Assembly: GCA_014155875.1 (NCBI GenBank)
Contig: JACEFZ010018337.1
Location: 140,001-204,000 of the forward strand
From: Cepaea nemoralis
Lineage: Eukaryota > Mollusca > Gastropoda > Stylommatophora > Helicidae
Length of the DNA: 64,000 bases
Direction of reading: 5' to 3'
Shown in pieces: positions 49,210 to 60,464 of the stretch. Made by a program: the position numbers and the translations under genes. Within the stretch, counting starts at the first letter, position 1. Every line of letters begins with the position of its first letter. A model generated the notes under the pieces. That model did no database searches, was not told the origin of the DNA, and worked only from the letters and a program-made list of their open reading frames with translations.

Positions 49210-50673
49210 TTAATCTTTGCGCTCCAGCATGGTTAGACCTTTGGTGGTCTCGTCGAGGGGAATCCTTGACAGAAGGTCCGTGATTGTGTTCTCAGTACCG
49301 CTTATGTGGCGTACTTCAAAGCTGTAATTTTGCAGTAGTAACGCGCATCTGGCAATTCTATGATTTGATGGGGTTCCTTGCATTACTATCTTAAGTGGGC
49401 TATTGTCAGACTCAACAATGAAGTGTTTGCCTAACAAATATCTGGATAGCCTAGATAATGAATATATCAGAGCTAAACATTCCAACTCCGGCGCGCCCTG
49501 TATTTCCATTCACCTGACGTTAACTTGCGACTGACGTATGCCACTGGATGCAACACGTTGTCGTAGGTCTGTAGGAGGACCCCAGCCACGCCCACACTGC
49601 TCGCGTCAGTCCTAACTGTGAAACAATGATTAATGTTGGGGAGTTTTAATATAGGGTGAGATGAGAAATATCGGTGTATTTTTGTAAGAGCTTCTTTCAG
49701 GCCCTCACTGTGTACAATTTTTGTTGGTTGGCGTTTTGTTAACAGATTGGTGAAAAGTTCTGTTAGGTCTTAAAAGTTTGGTATGAACTGTCTATAGTAG
49801 TTCACCAATCCCTAATATTCTTCTTACTTCTTTCTTCGTTGTAGGAAGCGATAATTTCAAAATTCTCTATACAATCTTATCATCAGTAGTGATACTACCG
49901 TCACAAATTTTATAGCCTAAAAACATACTTTATGAAAAGCAAATTCAACTTTTGATGGTTTTACAATCAGGCCGTGTTGCCTGATACGTTCAGAAGTTTG
50001 TCGTAATGTCGCTCTGTGTTGTGTCATACTACTGCTGCATATACATATGTCGTCTATGTATGTAAGTACTTGTCTTCTAACAGCAGTCTTGTCATTCTAA
50101 CGAATGTTGCAAGGGCTTTGACTAGCCTAAATGGTAATTTACACCATTCGTATAGGCTCCATGGTGTGGCGAATGCTGTAAGGCAAATGGAGTCTCAGCC
50201 ATGGGTATTTGTCAATAATCTTTCGTCATGTCAAGTTTTGAGAAGTATTTCGCGTCTGTCATGTCTGTCAGTATGTCTTCACAGTTTGTCATTTGTTCTG
50301 AGTCCAATTGAGTTATTGCATTTAGTTTGCGTTAGTCAACACATAGGCGTGTCGACCCATCGTTTTTTTTTGGACAATCACAATGGGTAAACAATATTGT
50401 GACTGATTTTCTGATAATTGTGTTTCTCTCAAGGTCTAGAATTTCTTTATGTAGTTTGTCTTTATAATGTATTGGTATTGAATAAGGTCTGCATTTTATC
50501 GGTATTTGACTCGTAAGTATGATCTGGTGTTTGATTAGATCAGTCTGTCCTGGATGGTTGGAGAAAATGGTCTTATAGTCTTGTAGCAGTTGTAAGCAGC
50601 TGTCTCTGTCGGTCTGAGAGAGGTATAGTGATATTTTGTCTTGTAACGTGTCTGTCGTGTCTAGTGTTGGCAC
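49210..50673 (-). pseudogene. Element 3 reverse transcriptase and RNase H
   Basis: Reverse strand: CRPYSIPIHYKDKLHKEILD, DCPKKNDGSTRLCVD (RT), YIDDICICSSS (catalytic YIDD, ~50030-50060), VNYYRQFIPNF (thumb), FTVRTDASSVGVAGVLLQTY (RNase H first Asp), ECLALIYSLSRLSRYLLGKH (Glu), FIVESDNSPLKIV (Asp) and HISGTENTITDLLSRI at the end. Many stops and frameshifts. Located downstream of integrase, as in element 1. Confidence 0.85.
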
Positions 50674-50680
50674 TGGTATT

Positions 50681-51306
50681 TCATCTGTCTTCTGGGTTTG
50701 TCTGGTTTACTATGGTCATGTTTGCTGCTGTGTCGTCTTGGCTGTCGTCTCTGTTGTAATAGGGTTTCAACATGTTGATGTGGAATATTTTGTTCTTATT
50801 AATTGCAACTTCATAGTCTACTGTTGAAATTTGTCTGATTATCTTGAAAGGTCCTTGCCAGGAGTCTGCTAGGAGATTTTTGTTGTTGTTAGGTAAGAGA
50901 AGTATTACGTCCTGTCCAGGTGTTAATGTCAGTGTTTTGTTCTTTTTGTTGGCATAATCTCTGTAGATAGCGCCTGATTGTCTTGATTCCTTAGCCATTA
51001 CACATGATTTCAAGATTATGTCACTTAGTGCTGTACCATGTTGGTATGCTGACACTGGTTTTTGGTCATTGTTCATTTCAGTCAAAAACTCTTTATAAAT
51101 AGGTAAAGGGCGACGTGGTTTGGCTCCGTATACCACTTCAAAGGGTGAAAACCCTGTACTACAGAGCGGCATTTCTCGATAAGCGAAGCGTGTAGCAGGT
51201 AAAAAAAGTGTGCCAGTCATTGGGGCATTCTTGGGTGACTTTTGTTCATATGTAGTTTAGATCCCCGTTAATTTTCTCTATAATTCCCGTTGAGTGAGGG
51301 TGGTAT
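50681..51306 (-). pseudogene. Element 3 integrase, C-terminal part
   Basis: Reverse strand: HPHSTGIIEKINGDLNYI (51240-51300; carries the catalytic Glu), then FLPATRFAYREMPLCSTGFS, FEVVYGAKPRRPLPIY and DSWQGPFKIIRQISTVDYEV and NKIFHINMLKPYY. It is homologous to 21712-22236. The upstream catalytic core is on the other side of the solo LTR. Confidence 0.88.
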
Positions 51307-51610
51307 TGTAACAGTATAGCTTAGGAGTAAAGAGTTAGGGAATGCTGCGCATTCATTAACTAGTGGGAAACCATAGTTGGTGAACGTGTGTGCACGAATG
51401 GATAGACGTATCCAGGGCTTGCACACACGTCACTTGGGGACTGGGAATTCAGGAGGTAAACAACAAGAATGTCCGGAGTTACCATCATGTTTGAAGATGA
51501 ATGATTTTCACCTAATAAACGCATGAATGTATAAAAGACGAGACTTGTCCACTATATTATCACGAGCCTTCCACACTCAGCATTGTTATATCATCCCGGC
51601 CACTGTGATA
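51307..51610. mobile_element. Solo LTR inserted in integrase of element 3
   Basis: It starts TGTAACAG and ends CTGTGATA, flanked by GTAT at 51303-51306 and 51611-51614 (4-bp duplication). Its removal rejoins integrase NSPYY with HPHSTG. On the + strand CTAATAAACG (51511) and TATAAAAG (51531) are candidate processing/promoter signals. The final CA appears mutated to TA. Different from the solo LTR at 20369. Confidence 0.75.
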
Positions 51611-52483
51611 GTATGGGCTATTGAAAAACTGTTTTATTTCTAACATATTGTTAAAGGCCTGGGTTGCTGCAGAGTTAAGCTGAGTCCCTCTATCGGATAG
51701 AATAGTGTCGGGAAAGCCAATTCTAGTAAAGATATGAACAAAAACTTCAGTAATATCTTTGGAGGTGATATTTTTGAGAGGAATAGCCTCCGGCCACCTT
51801 GTGCATAAATCAATGACTGTTAAAATAAATATATTTCCTTTTAATGTAACATGGTTTAATGGGCCAACAATATCTACTGAGATTTCTTCGAAAGGTCTGC
51901 TAGCAAAATCTGTTGGTTGCAACTTTGCTTGGGGGTGTTTCCCTTTCTTTACCAACTTTTGTCAGACCTCACATTACCTGCAGTAGTGTTTAATGTCACT
52001 GCAGAATTTATGCCAGTAGAATTGGGTCATTATTCTTGACTGTGTCTTGGCATAAGCCATATGACCCGCAAAGGGTAAATCATGCGCTATTGTTAGTGCT
52101 TTTCTGCTGTATTCAGTGGGTAATACAGTCTGTGCTGTGGTTGTGGAACCTTTTGTATAGTTTCTTGTTAAAATACCACTTTTCAAACTGAAATGCCAAG
52201 TAGCGTTCTTTGTTATATTTGGCTTTTGGCCTACAAGTTTAAAATACGTTTGCAATGATACATCGGCGTTTTGTGCCTTGATGAAGTTTTCCTTCATGTC
52301 TTTGGGAGAGGTTATGATGGAACTTAACTGTTCTAATGTCTCAGTTTGGTTTATCTGAGATTCTGTTTTTGCAGATTCTCTGGTTACTGCATTGTTTGGT
52401 AATACCTGTTTATACCAGGTAGTTATATGGCCCTGTGACATATCAATTACCACAGGAAGGTTCCAATGATTAAATCGCAACAT
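51611..52483 (-). pseudogene. Element 3 integrase, zinc-binding and catalytic core
   Basis: Reverse strand: HDLPFAGHMAYAKTQSRIMT (HH of the zinc domain), a CC pair partly lost at a frameshift near 51970, then FEEISVDIVGPLNHVTLKGN (first Asp), TRWPEAIPLKNITSKDITEV and TILSDRGTQLNSAATQAFNN (second Asp), ending at the solo LTR. The upstream stretch (52483-52300) is a weakly conserved linker. Confidence 0.88.
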
Positions 52484-52486
52484 GGA

Positions 52487-54064
52487 TTAGCTAGTGCGGC
52501 ACTTTTCATCTTGCCTGTTAAACAAGGTGTTTGGATATATGCCCATGCTAGAGGGTACCTCTTCAATGTTTCCTGAAAGTGTTCTACAGGTAACAAATTT
52601 CCCCGTGTACGCTGAGGGCTGTAGAAAATCTCTTCTTAAACCAATGAGGGTACTGCCACTATCCCTCAAAACAGTAGCTAATTTCCCGTTAACATACCCC
52701 TGATGAATCTTAAGTTTACCTTTGGAATCTATAACTGAGTTTGCTTCTTCGTTTGTGATGGGTACAGTATGGCCACATGTTAACATCCCATCATCATGGA
52801 AACGATTACAAGTTGTACATTTATCAAGATGGAAAACATCAATACTTTCAGCAGCGTTTACTGGTTGTTGTTCTTCTTCGTGTTTTTCATCAGAAGATGA
52901 ACTATCAAACATAGCTGCATTTGCTTTTCTTGTCATTTGTCTACCTTTACATAATTGGCGCCAGTGCCCGTACGCTTTGCAAAGGAAGCATTTGGTTAAT
53001 CTTTTACAGTTCTTTCGTTCACTTTCTCGCATATCTATGAAGTATTGCAAGTAAATATGATATTGTGGATTTTTATCACACATCTCGTTCTCATTGTGAT
53101 TGTAGCTACAATGTTTACATTGGTAGTTTCTATATTTATTAAAGGTTTTGGATTTATTGTTCGTGGTTGGTTTGGGGTTGTCATATGTAGCGGCTGCTAC
53201 AAATTCTGTATCTTTCAAAATATTGGCAAAGCAATCTTTATCATTGGCTGTGAAGTAAGCCGATTCACGTTTTTCTATTTTTTGTACTGTCCCACACTCA
53301 CACTCTTGCAAAAACCGTGAAAAAGGCAATGGTAATGATGAGATGACCTTATCTATCAAAATGAGGTCTTTTAGACGTTCAAAATCATTGTTAACTTTAG
53401 CTGCTGATAGCCATTTACTAAAAATGTCTTGAACTAGTGAGGTATAATCTGAGATTATTTGTGATAATTCTGGGGATAATTTAGAAAATTGTTCTCTGTA
53501 TCCTGCTTCATCTTAAAAAAAATGGGCCATGATTTTGGCTTTGATGTAATGATAGTCTTTTCTTAACACAATTAGAATGGTCTCTATGACTTTCAGAGGT
53601 TCTCCAGAGAGACTTCTCATGTATATGATGTATTAGTCTGAAACTGGTACTTGGTAATGCTCCATGATGATTTCAAAATTCTGGGACTAGGCTGATATGC
53701 AGTTACAAGTAGTGAAATTTTTTACAACACCTTGGTATTTCTTATACTGGTTTTCTTTTTCTTTGGTATCTGATTTTCTAGTTTCTTTCTTAGTATCAGC
53801 TTCGATTTCTAGTTGTTTTAATTTGAACTGCATTTCTATTTCTTCTCTCTTAATTTGTGCATTGCTTTCGGCCTCTCTAATTTTGGTCTGGTTATCTAGT
53901 TCAGCGTTCTTCAATACTATCTCTGCTGCCCTTTCCTCCCTTTCTGTAGCTTTCTCTTCTAATTGAACATGCTCTGTATATTTCGTCTCACTCCATTTAG
54001 ATAAATCTTTTCCTGTTAAACCTAATTTTAGGCCTGAATCTATGAAGTCGTGTAGAGTAGCCAT
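52487..54064 (-). pseudogene. Element 3 gag and protease
   Basis: Reverse strand: the N-terminus MATLHDFIDSGLKLGLTGKD and a long Glu/Lys/Arg coiled coil (54064-53687), then, after frameshifts, a capsid-like core (GEPLKVIETILIVLRKDY, SKLSPELSQIISDYT) and CFLCKAYGHWRQLC, a zinc knuckle (about 52970). CTTCNRFHDDGMLTCGH is followed by VLRDSGSTLIGLRR (protease active site, DSG) and FVTCRTLSGN. Gag packages element RNA; protease processes gag-pol. Confidence 0.88.
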
Positions 54065-54132
54065 GATAGTTTGAAAATTGCGTTAACAATAGCACAAAAA
54101 AGTCAAGTATCTGATCACATTCAATCAATATA

Positions 54133-54535
54133 GTTTAGTTTAGTCGTTGGATCAACATCACGGCATACGGTTTTATCCATAAGTGCTCCGTTTTCCTCCT
54201 AACTCAAACCTGAGTTTGGAGAAACGTAACTCAATGCACGAACTTCGTTGCATCGGCGAGGATCCGTAAATACTTTGGGTAGATTTTTAACTGGAAATTT
54301 TGCCCCGGCAGCGCCGTTAGGCTACTCTGTTGTTTAGATTTCCAACCGCCAAGGGTATTTTTACGTGCGCAAAAATACACACGGGCGTTCGATCTCACTA
54401 CTCAGAGACCAGGGGAAATTTTATTACTGGAAGTCTATGTGGATTTTTTAAATAAATCCCGGTCCTCACCGGGGCCTGAACCCGGGACCTCCAGCACTCG
54501 AGACTGACACCATAACTCGAGACCACTCAGCCCCC
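54133..54535 (-). mobile_element. tRNA-derived SINE (family 2), full length with TSD
   Basis: Flanked by TCAATCAATATA at 54121-54132 and 54536-54547 (exact 12-bp duplication). On the reverse strand it begins GGGGGCTGAGTGGTC (A-box) and has CCCGGGTTCAGGCCC (B-box), an RNA polymerase III promoter from a tRNA. The 3' part resembles the headless copies at 28843-28974 and 63162-63289, ending in (ACTAA)n-type tails. 403 bp, in the leader of element 3. Confidence 0.88.
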
Positions 54536-54547
54536 TCAATCAATATA

Positions 54548-55405
54548 ATACACAATCACATGTAGTACATATATCATGTGTACAATGTGAAAAAAAAAAA
54601 ACATGTAGGGCCTGAAATATTACAAAAAATTGTGAAAGAAATACTTAGCTGCCGATGACATTCGGAGCTTGTGATGTACTTCGATATCTGCACCCGAAAG
54701 GGGGGGGGGGGTGGTCGGTACTTTACGGCTTGGAAGAAAACTTTGCTTGTTTTTAACCCGCGGAAATTAATCTGTTTGCTGAGGAAAGAAAAATGTTAGT
54801 ATATGTTCGACTCTGTGGTGTATGCGAGGTCGGTTAATTCTGTATAGCTATGTATGCAGTCAAGTATGGATGTGAGTCTGTAATGTCATCGTCGTCGGTT
54901 AATAGAGTAGTAGAAATCGCAATAATTTCAGGTTCTCGTGCGAGCTACACTTTCAGAATTGGGCTGCTTTTGGTCACTCTCTTTCAGCGTACAACTCAGA
55001 ATTATCTACGTACTAGCGTTCCACTTTACATGCAATTCACAATTCAAATGACAGTGATGTGCATTTTACAAATATACTGTCAACACTCGTTCATATATAT
55101 GGTTCAATATCAGATGAAATCCTCACGTTCAAGTATGTCATTAAAAACTGGACGAGAAGTCCACGTTCTAATGTATGGTTCAAAAACCGGACGAGATCTC
55201 CACGTTCGTCCCTCTCATGGACTCGCTTATATTAACATGTGGCTCGCTCTCCAGAACAGGGGCGAAGCAATTATACACATTCAATGATTACACTCTTACA
55301 TGCTGTAGCGTGAAATAAATCCCTTATTCACGGAACCTATCTATATATTGGTACATTCATGGAGGTTGCGCTCATAATCATGCGCACCTCGTACATTATC
55401 ACAGC
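54548..55405. other. Element 3 leader with short degenerate repeats
   Basis: Poly-A at 54589-54600, poly-G at 54701-54711, and three degenerate ~50-bp repeats at about 55097-55215 (TATGGTTCAAAAACCGGACG, CCACGTTC). A hairpin GAGGTTGCGC...GCGCACCTC lies at 55360-55389. No coding evidence. Confidence 0.5.
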
Positions 55406-55803
55406 AGTATATACATGAATTATACATTTTACAATAGATACAAAATAACTCGCTCACTGCCTCAGCTCAAGCACATCTCAATCTATAAATCAATCACGCT
55501 ATATCTCATTACAGCCATTTCACGACGATCATGAAACACAAGCATAACCCTCTCTGTCTGTCCGTCACGAAGTCCTTAACCCGTCTGCCTGACACAGGAA
55601 TGTTCGGTCAGTCCTTCACTTCTCACAGTACGTGCCGCCCGTGAGATGTAACGTTACACGATGATCACAGGGCTTCAACTGGATTGTAGTTGACCTGTAA
55701 TTGGTAACACCAGGCTGCTTGTCCTGATCGCCTGTCGTGAGCTGTCCTCCGTTAACTCCTATCAAAGTTATATATTGGGTTAGTTAATATTGGGTTCCTG
55801 ACA
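55406..55803 (-). repeat. LTR (5' LTR of element 3)
   Basis: 398 bp; the + strand start is AGTATATACATG (TG mutated to AG) and the end TTCCTGACA. Confidence 0.9.
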
Positions 55804-56330
55804 CGCACGAATGCAGAAGATCTTGGTCCGGACACATACTCTCTGTCGAGGATTGAGGCTGAACGCCTCTAAGCCATAAACCCTCGGATTTGGGAGCCGG
55901 CCGATACCCACCTACCGAAAAATAGAGGTGAGATACTGAGCACGCTACATGCCCAGTTCAGATACTTTCCGAAGGCTCTTAGCTGGGGGATATGAGGGAT
56001 CCCCTGATGAGAGGGCCAGGCCGTTTATCGCTCTCTGCTGCACGGAGGTAAGGTGCTGAGCCGGCAGCACATGTAACCTACATCGTGAGCGAGTACTAAA
56101 AGGTAGAAGAGGTGCCCTAGTCGAATGAAATGGTTACGGAAACTGTCTGTATCTAACTCATAAAGAGTGTAGACAAAAGTGGAAGAGCGTCTCAATAACA
56201 CGAAATGGAGCGCACGGCTAGCGAATCCATTGCGTGGTCCGAACTCAAAAGCAAAAGCTTACCGAGTGGATGTCGCCCTCAGACTGACCGTTCCTGGTAT
56301 GTGCTTGAGCGAACGAACGAACCAACCAAC
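55804..56330 (+). repeat. 28S rRNA 3'-end-like sequence with a (GAAC)n tail
   Basis: The segment GGATTGAGGCTGAACGCCTC followed by TAAGCC (from about 55848) strongly resembles the conserved GGATTATGACTGAACGCCTC-TAAGTC near the 3' end of animal 28S rRNA. The following ~450 bp is GC-richer than the surroundings and ends in GAGCGAACGAACGAACC at about 56307-56325, a simple tail typical of non-LTR-mobilised RNA. It could be a 28S-derived retroposon or a decayed rDNA fragment. The match rests on memory of a short conserved block. Confidence 0.45.
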
Positions 56331-56576
56331 TTTATTTTAAAAGGGTAACAAATTGGGCACGCAGGCCCGTCTTACATTCGACCTTTCGATCACTCATCTT
56401 TCATTCATCAAATGTGCATGTTACATTTACATAGGGGAAAAAACATTGTCAAATGGATTTTGTAAGCATAAACAATGCATATTACGCATGGTACATTCAC
56501 ATGGGGAAAAAAAAAAAAAACATTGTCAAATGAAAGTTGTAAACATAAACAGTGCATATTGCAATGTTGTAAGACA

Positions 56577-58020
56577 CATCCCCCATCCACTCTCACACCC
56601 CGCAGCCACCCACACATCCCTCAGCCACCCACACATCCCCCACCCACCACACCCCACCCACTCCACACATACCTCCACGCACTCACACAGACTCAGGCAA
56701 ACATACATGCCGCCACCAACCCACTGATTCCCCACCCACACACATTTCCCCACCCACAGATACATCCCCCACCCATCACATAACCGACACGCACACACCC
56801 ACCCACATATTCTCCACCACCCACCCACACACCAGCAACCACCCAGCAAAACACACATCACAAAACCACACAAACCTATCCTCGTCAACCCACACATCCC
56901 GCACCTATCCACACATACATCCCGCACCCTCACAATTTCCCCACCCACCCACACACACACATCAGCCAACCTACACTCACTCACCCACCCAATATCCGCC
57001 ACCTCTCAACTACACATCCCCCATCTATACACACATTCTCACCCACATACACATCTCCCTACCTGCCCACACATATCCCCCACCCATAAACACCCAAAAA
57101 ACACACACCTCCCACCCACCCACACCCCACCCACACACATCCGCCGCTCACACACATCTTCCCAAAAACATACACATCCCCCAACCATACACTCATCTCT
57201 CTCACACACATCCACCCACTCACGTACTCATCCATCAACCACTCACACCCACTACATCACCCACCCGTCCATCAACACATGCATCTCTCATCTACCCTAC
57301 CACCCACACACACCAACCACCCAGCCAAACACACATCCCCCATCCTCACATACATCCATCATCCAGCTGCACATCCCACACCTCCCCCAAATCTCACACA
57401 TCTCCCCTCCCAGACAAAACTCCACCCATAAACACATCCCCCCACACATCCTCCACATGCATTCCTCATACACATCCCTGCCCACACATCTCTCACCTAC
57501 ATACACATCTCCCCACCCATACATCACCCCACCCATACATCCCCCACCTACAAACATCCTCACCACCCACACATACATCCTCCACCCACTCACATTTACC
57601 CCATCCACACTCACACACTCCCACCCACACATACATATCTCATTCACAGACACCCCCCCCCCCCACACTCATCCCCCAAACCCATTACACACCCATCCCC
57701 TAACCCACACAACCTCCTACACACCCATTAATCCACCCAAATACACATTCCCTACCCACACCCCAACCCACAAACACCCACATACTTCCAATAATCCTCC
57801 CAAATATCCCCCCCCCCCCCCCACACACACACACATCCCTCACACATACATACATCCCCACCGACTACACATTCCTTTACCCATCCACACATCACCCATC
57901 AACCCATACACATCCCCCACATACAACCCCTCCACACATACATTTCCCCACACCCCCACATACACATCCCTCACATACACACCCACACAAACATCCTCAC
58001 ATCTACACACATACATGATC
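56577..58020. repeat. 1.4-kb CACCC/ACAT-rich, nearly G-free minisatellite
   Basis: Degenerate repeats of CCCACCCACACATCCC-like units for ~1.4 kb. The + strand has very few G residues and the reverse strand is GGGTGGGTGTGTGGG-like. Long open frames occur on both strands because of composition. No protein domain is present. It is probably a degenerate satellite with possible quadruplex-forming G-strand. Confidence 0.9.
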
Positions 58021-58189
58021 ACTGAAACTAATAAGAACAAACTCCCACACTTTACACACAGTTGAGACACTGATGATTGTCGTGAGCATTCTCGCAAAAA
58101 TTGTAAGAAGTGGAGAAAATATTGTGCATATACATTGTGTAGCGTAACAATTAGTGAATGCAACCAGTGGCAAGCGAGATGCCAAACAC

Positions 58190-58513
58190 ATGGAAGTGAG
58201 GAACTAAAGCAGCCATGAGCATGACGTGGCAACTCCTCGGGTGAGCCCAGACTCAGAGCAATATGTGCCGGCTCTGAAATTATGGAAGCCTCCTTGGATA
58301 GTGAGGGAATGCCCATGGTCTGCCCCTGCCTTCCCTTGAGGGTTGACCGTGATGTCGTTAATCGTTCTATCATGACCAGCTGAGATGTGGGCGACATCAC
58401 AACAATAAGTCTGACGTGCCTCGAAACCCGAGGAAGGCTAACCTCATTAAAAATGCTCGCCGAAGCCGGAAGTGCCGTCCTACGGGTGGAAAAATAAAAA
58501 TTGGCACTACGCC
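58190..58513. repeat. Interspersed repeat R, copy 1
   Basis: Shares GAAGTGAGGAACTAAAGCAG, CCATGAGCA, GTGAGCCCAG, GGCTCTG(A/C)AATTATGGAAGCC and CTGCCTTCC(C/T)TTGAGGG with 60465-60800. A LINE A insertion follows at its right end. Identity to known elements is not recognised; short frames inside are not considered genes. Confidence 0.75.
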
Positions 58514-58523
58514 TTTACGTCCG

Positions 58524-60228
58524 TACCTGCTCTAATAAAAGACCTGTTCTAATAAAAGAACAAGTACATCAACAGGGTGTCTAAAAACTGAAGATGGCAA
58601 AATCATAATAGAAAAAGACCAGATTCTACATGTATGGAAAGATTATGTGAAACACCTTTATGATGATAACAGAGACGAATAGTATGATATTAGATTTAAT
58701 AATGAAGGACCGCCAATTTTGGAGATGGAGGTTCGAAATGTTCTTAAGCATATGAAAGCTGGCAAGGCCCCCGGTGCAGATAACATCACAACAGAAATGA
58801 TTAAAGCTTTAGGAGAATTTGGACTAGAGCAAGTCACCAGACTGCTGAACACATTATATGATACTGGAGATATACCTCCTGAATTATGTAACTCTGTATT
58901 TATTGCAATACCAAAGAAATCAGGAACCTTGGAATGTGATCAACATAGAACAATTAGTATAATGAGTCACATCACAAAGATTTTGCTAAGAATTATCATG
59001 CAAAGAGTGAGGAAGAAGATACAACCTGAAATAGGGGAAGAACAATGCGGGTTTGTAGAAGGAAAGGGTACAGTAAATGCTGTGTATATGCTGCGAACAG
59101 TTATTGAACGTGCTATAGAAGTAAACAAGGATATACATCTTTGCTTTATTGACTATACAAAGGCTTTTGATAGCGTTAGACATGTCAACATGGTGGATAT
59201 GCTTAAAGATTTACAAATTGATGGGAAAGACAGTAGACTTATAAAAAACATATATTGGAAACAACAAGCTGCAATAAGGATTGATAATGAAGTGGGACAG
59301 TATCAGCCAATTAAGAGATGTGTTAGGCAGGGATGTGTGATGTCTCCAGATCTTTTTTCCCTATACAGTGAAAATATTTTCAGAAATGTAGAGGATATAA
59401 ATGGAATCAGCATTGGAGCACGAAACATCAATAACATTAGATATGCAGATGATACAGTATTAATTGCAGACAATGCGCAGGACCTGCAACAATTAGTAGA
59501 TGCGGTTGTTGTACACAGTGAACAACTGGGGTTAGAATTAAATTGTAAAAAGACTCAGGTTATGGTCGTCACTAGGAAGGAAGAAGTGCCACAATGTAAT
59601 ATACAAGTAAATGGAAATATTCTTCAACAAGTGAATCGGTACAATTATCTTGGAACAGTTATAACATCTGATGGGAGATGCCTTGAAGAGATTAGAACAA
59701 GAATCGCCATGGCGAAAGTAACCTTTAGCAAGATGAAAAACATTCTGACCAATAAAAAGATGTCAATTGAAACGAGAAAAAGAGTGTTAGAGGGGATACA
59801 TAGAGCCTGTTCTTTTGTATGGATGTGAAACTTGGACAATGAGCAGTCAAGCTGAAAAGCATCTGATGGCTGCAGAAATGTGGTTTCTGAGGAAAATGCA
59901 AAGAATACCATGGACAGACAGAAAAACCAATGACCAAGTACTACAGGAGACAAATGAACATCGTAAACTGATTAGAGAAATTAGACGTAGACAGTCACAA
60001 TTTTTTGGACATGTTATGAGAAGAAATGGATTGGATAACTTAGTGACAACTGGCAAGATCGAAGGGAACAGACCAAGAGGAAGACCGAGAGGAAAATACC
60101 TGGATGGCTTGGCCACATGGCATGGACGAGACAGGAACACTGAGCTGATCCACGACACTGGTGATCGAGTGAAATGGCGAGTCATGACCGCACACGCTTT
60201 CCGGCATGGCACATGATTGATTGATTGA
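58524..60228 (+). mobile_element. LINE family A copy 4 (young, 5'-truncated), with TSD
   Basis: Flanked by TTTACGTCCG at 58514-58523 and 60229-60238 (10-bp duplication), with 3' tail CACATGATTGATTGATTGA. It starts inside the linker before RT, slightly downstream of the copy 3 start. Sequence is almost the same as copy 3. Confidence 0.93.
58552..60216 (+). pseudogene. LINE A reverse transcriptase ORF, frameshifted
   Basis: Homologous to 32380-34038. A TAG at about 58679 replaces a Gln codon of copy 3. The main open frame 58719-59828 covers RT from MEVRNVLKHMKAGKAPGADN through CFIDYTKAFDSVRHVNM, QGCVMSPDLFSLYSENIF and RYADDTVLIADNAQDLQ. An extra A in GTGTTAGAGG (59785-59794) shifts the frame. 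The C-terminal part continues from 59815 in another frame: MYGCETWTMSSQAEKHLMAA, SQFFGHVMRRNGLDN and GRPRGKYLDGLATWHG, ending at 60216. Here the FFGHVM region, broken in copy 3, is in frame. Confidence 0.88.
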
Positions 60229-60252
60229 TTTACGTCCGAGTGAAATGTCTCG

Positions 60253-60373
60253 TCCGAATGTCTCTCGTGCAAGGAACAGCTCTAACTACCTAGTTTCCGA
60301 ATGCCGCTCTTGTTCGGAACAGCTTTTACTAGGTAGTTTTCCGAATGTCCGCCGTGCCTGGAACAGCTCTGAG
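60253..60373. repeat. ~43-bp tandem repeat, three copies
   Basis: TCCGAATG begins units at 60253, 60296 and 60340; each contains GGAACAGCT and, in the first two, CTAGTT/TAGGTAGTT. It lies just after LINE A copy 4. Confidence 0.85.
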
Positions 60374-60464
60374 GGGCACAACGACAAGCACATGTATGAA
60401 AACTCGCTGAGTGGATACCGTCTGCAGACCTGTCTGGTTTGTGCGGGAACTGCCCGGGGCAGTT

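Larger units (their letters stand above)
47120..55803 (-). mobile_element. LTR retrotransposon 3: Ty3/gypsy-class, Gmr1-like domain order
   Basis: Two ~398-bp LTRs (47120-47517, 55406-55803) share TATATACATG...TTCCTGACA. On the coding (reverse) strand the 3' LTR starts TGTCAGGAA and is preceded by AAAGGGGGGAGGAGAG, a polypurine tract. Domain order from 54064 down is gag, protease, integrase (52483-50681), RT (50673-49860), RNase H (to 49210), again INT before RT. No convincing target duplication or primer-binding site was found, so the outer limits are approximate. It contains a solo LTR in integrase, a SINE in the leader and another retroposon near the 3' end. Confidence 0.85.

Noticed and set aside
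56003..56040. Hammerhead motif at CTGATGAGAGGGCC
   Set aside because: CTGATGAG is followed by a pairing stem, but no GAAA box or cleavage triplet follows at the right place.
55804..56330. Intact 28S rRNA gene end or rDNA unit
   Set aside because: Only a short block is clearly 28S-like, no upstream 28S is present (an LTR precedes it), and no spacer or 18S/5.8S is seen.
56353..58400. Long Pro/His/Thr-rich open frames across the CACCC tract
   Set aside because: Low-complexity, G-free sequence lacks most stop codons on both strands; there is no domain or start context.
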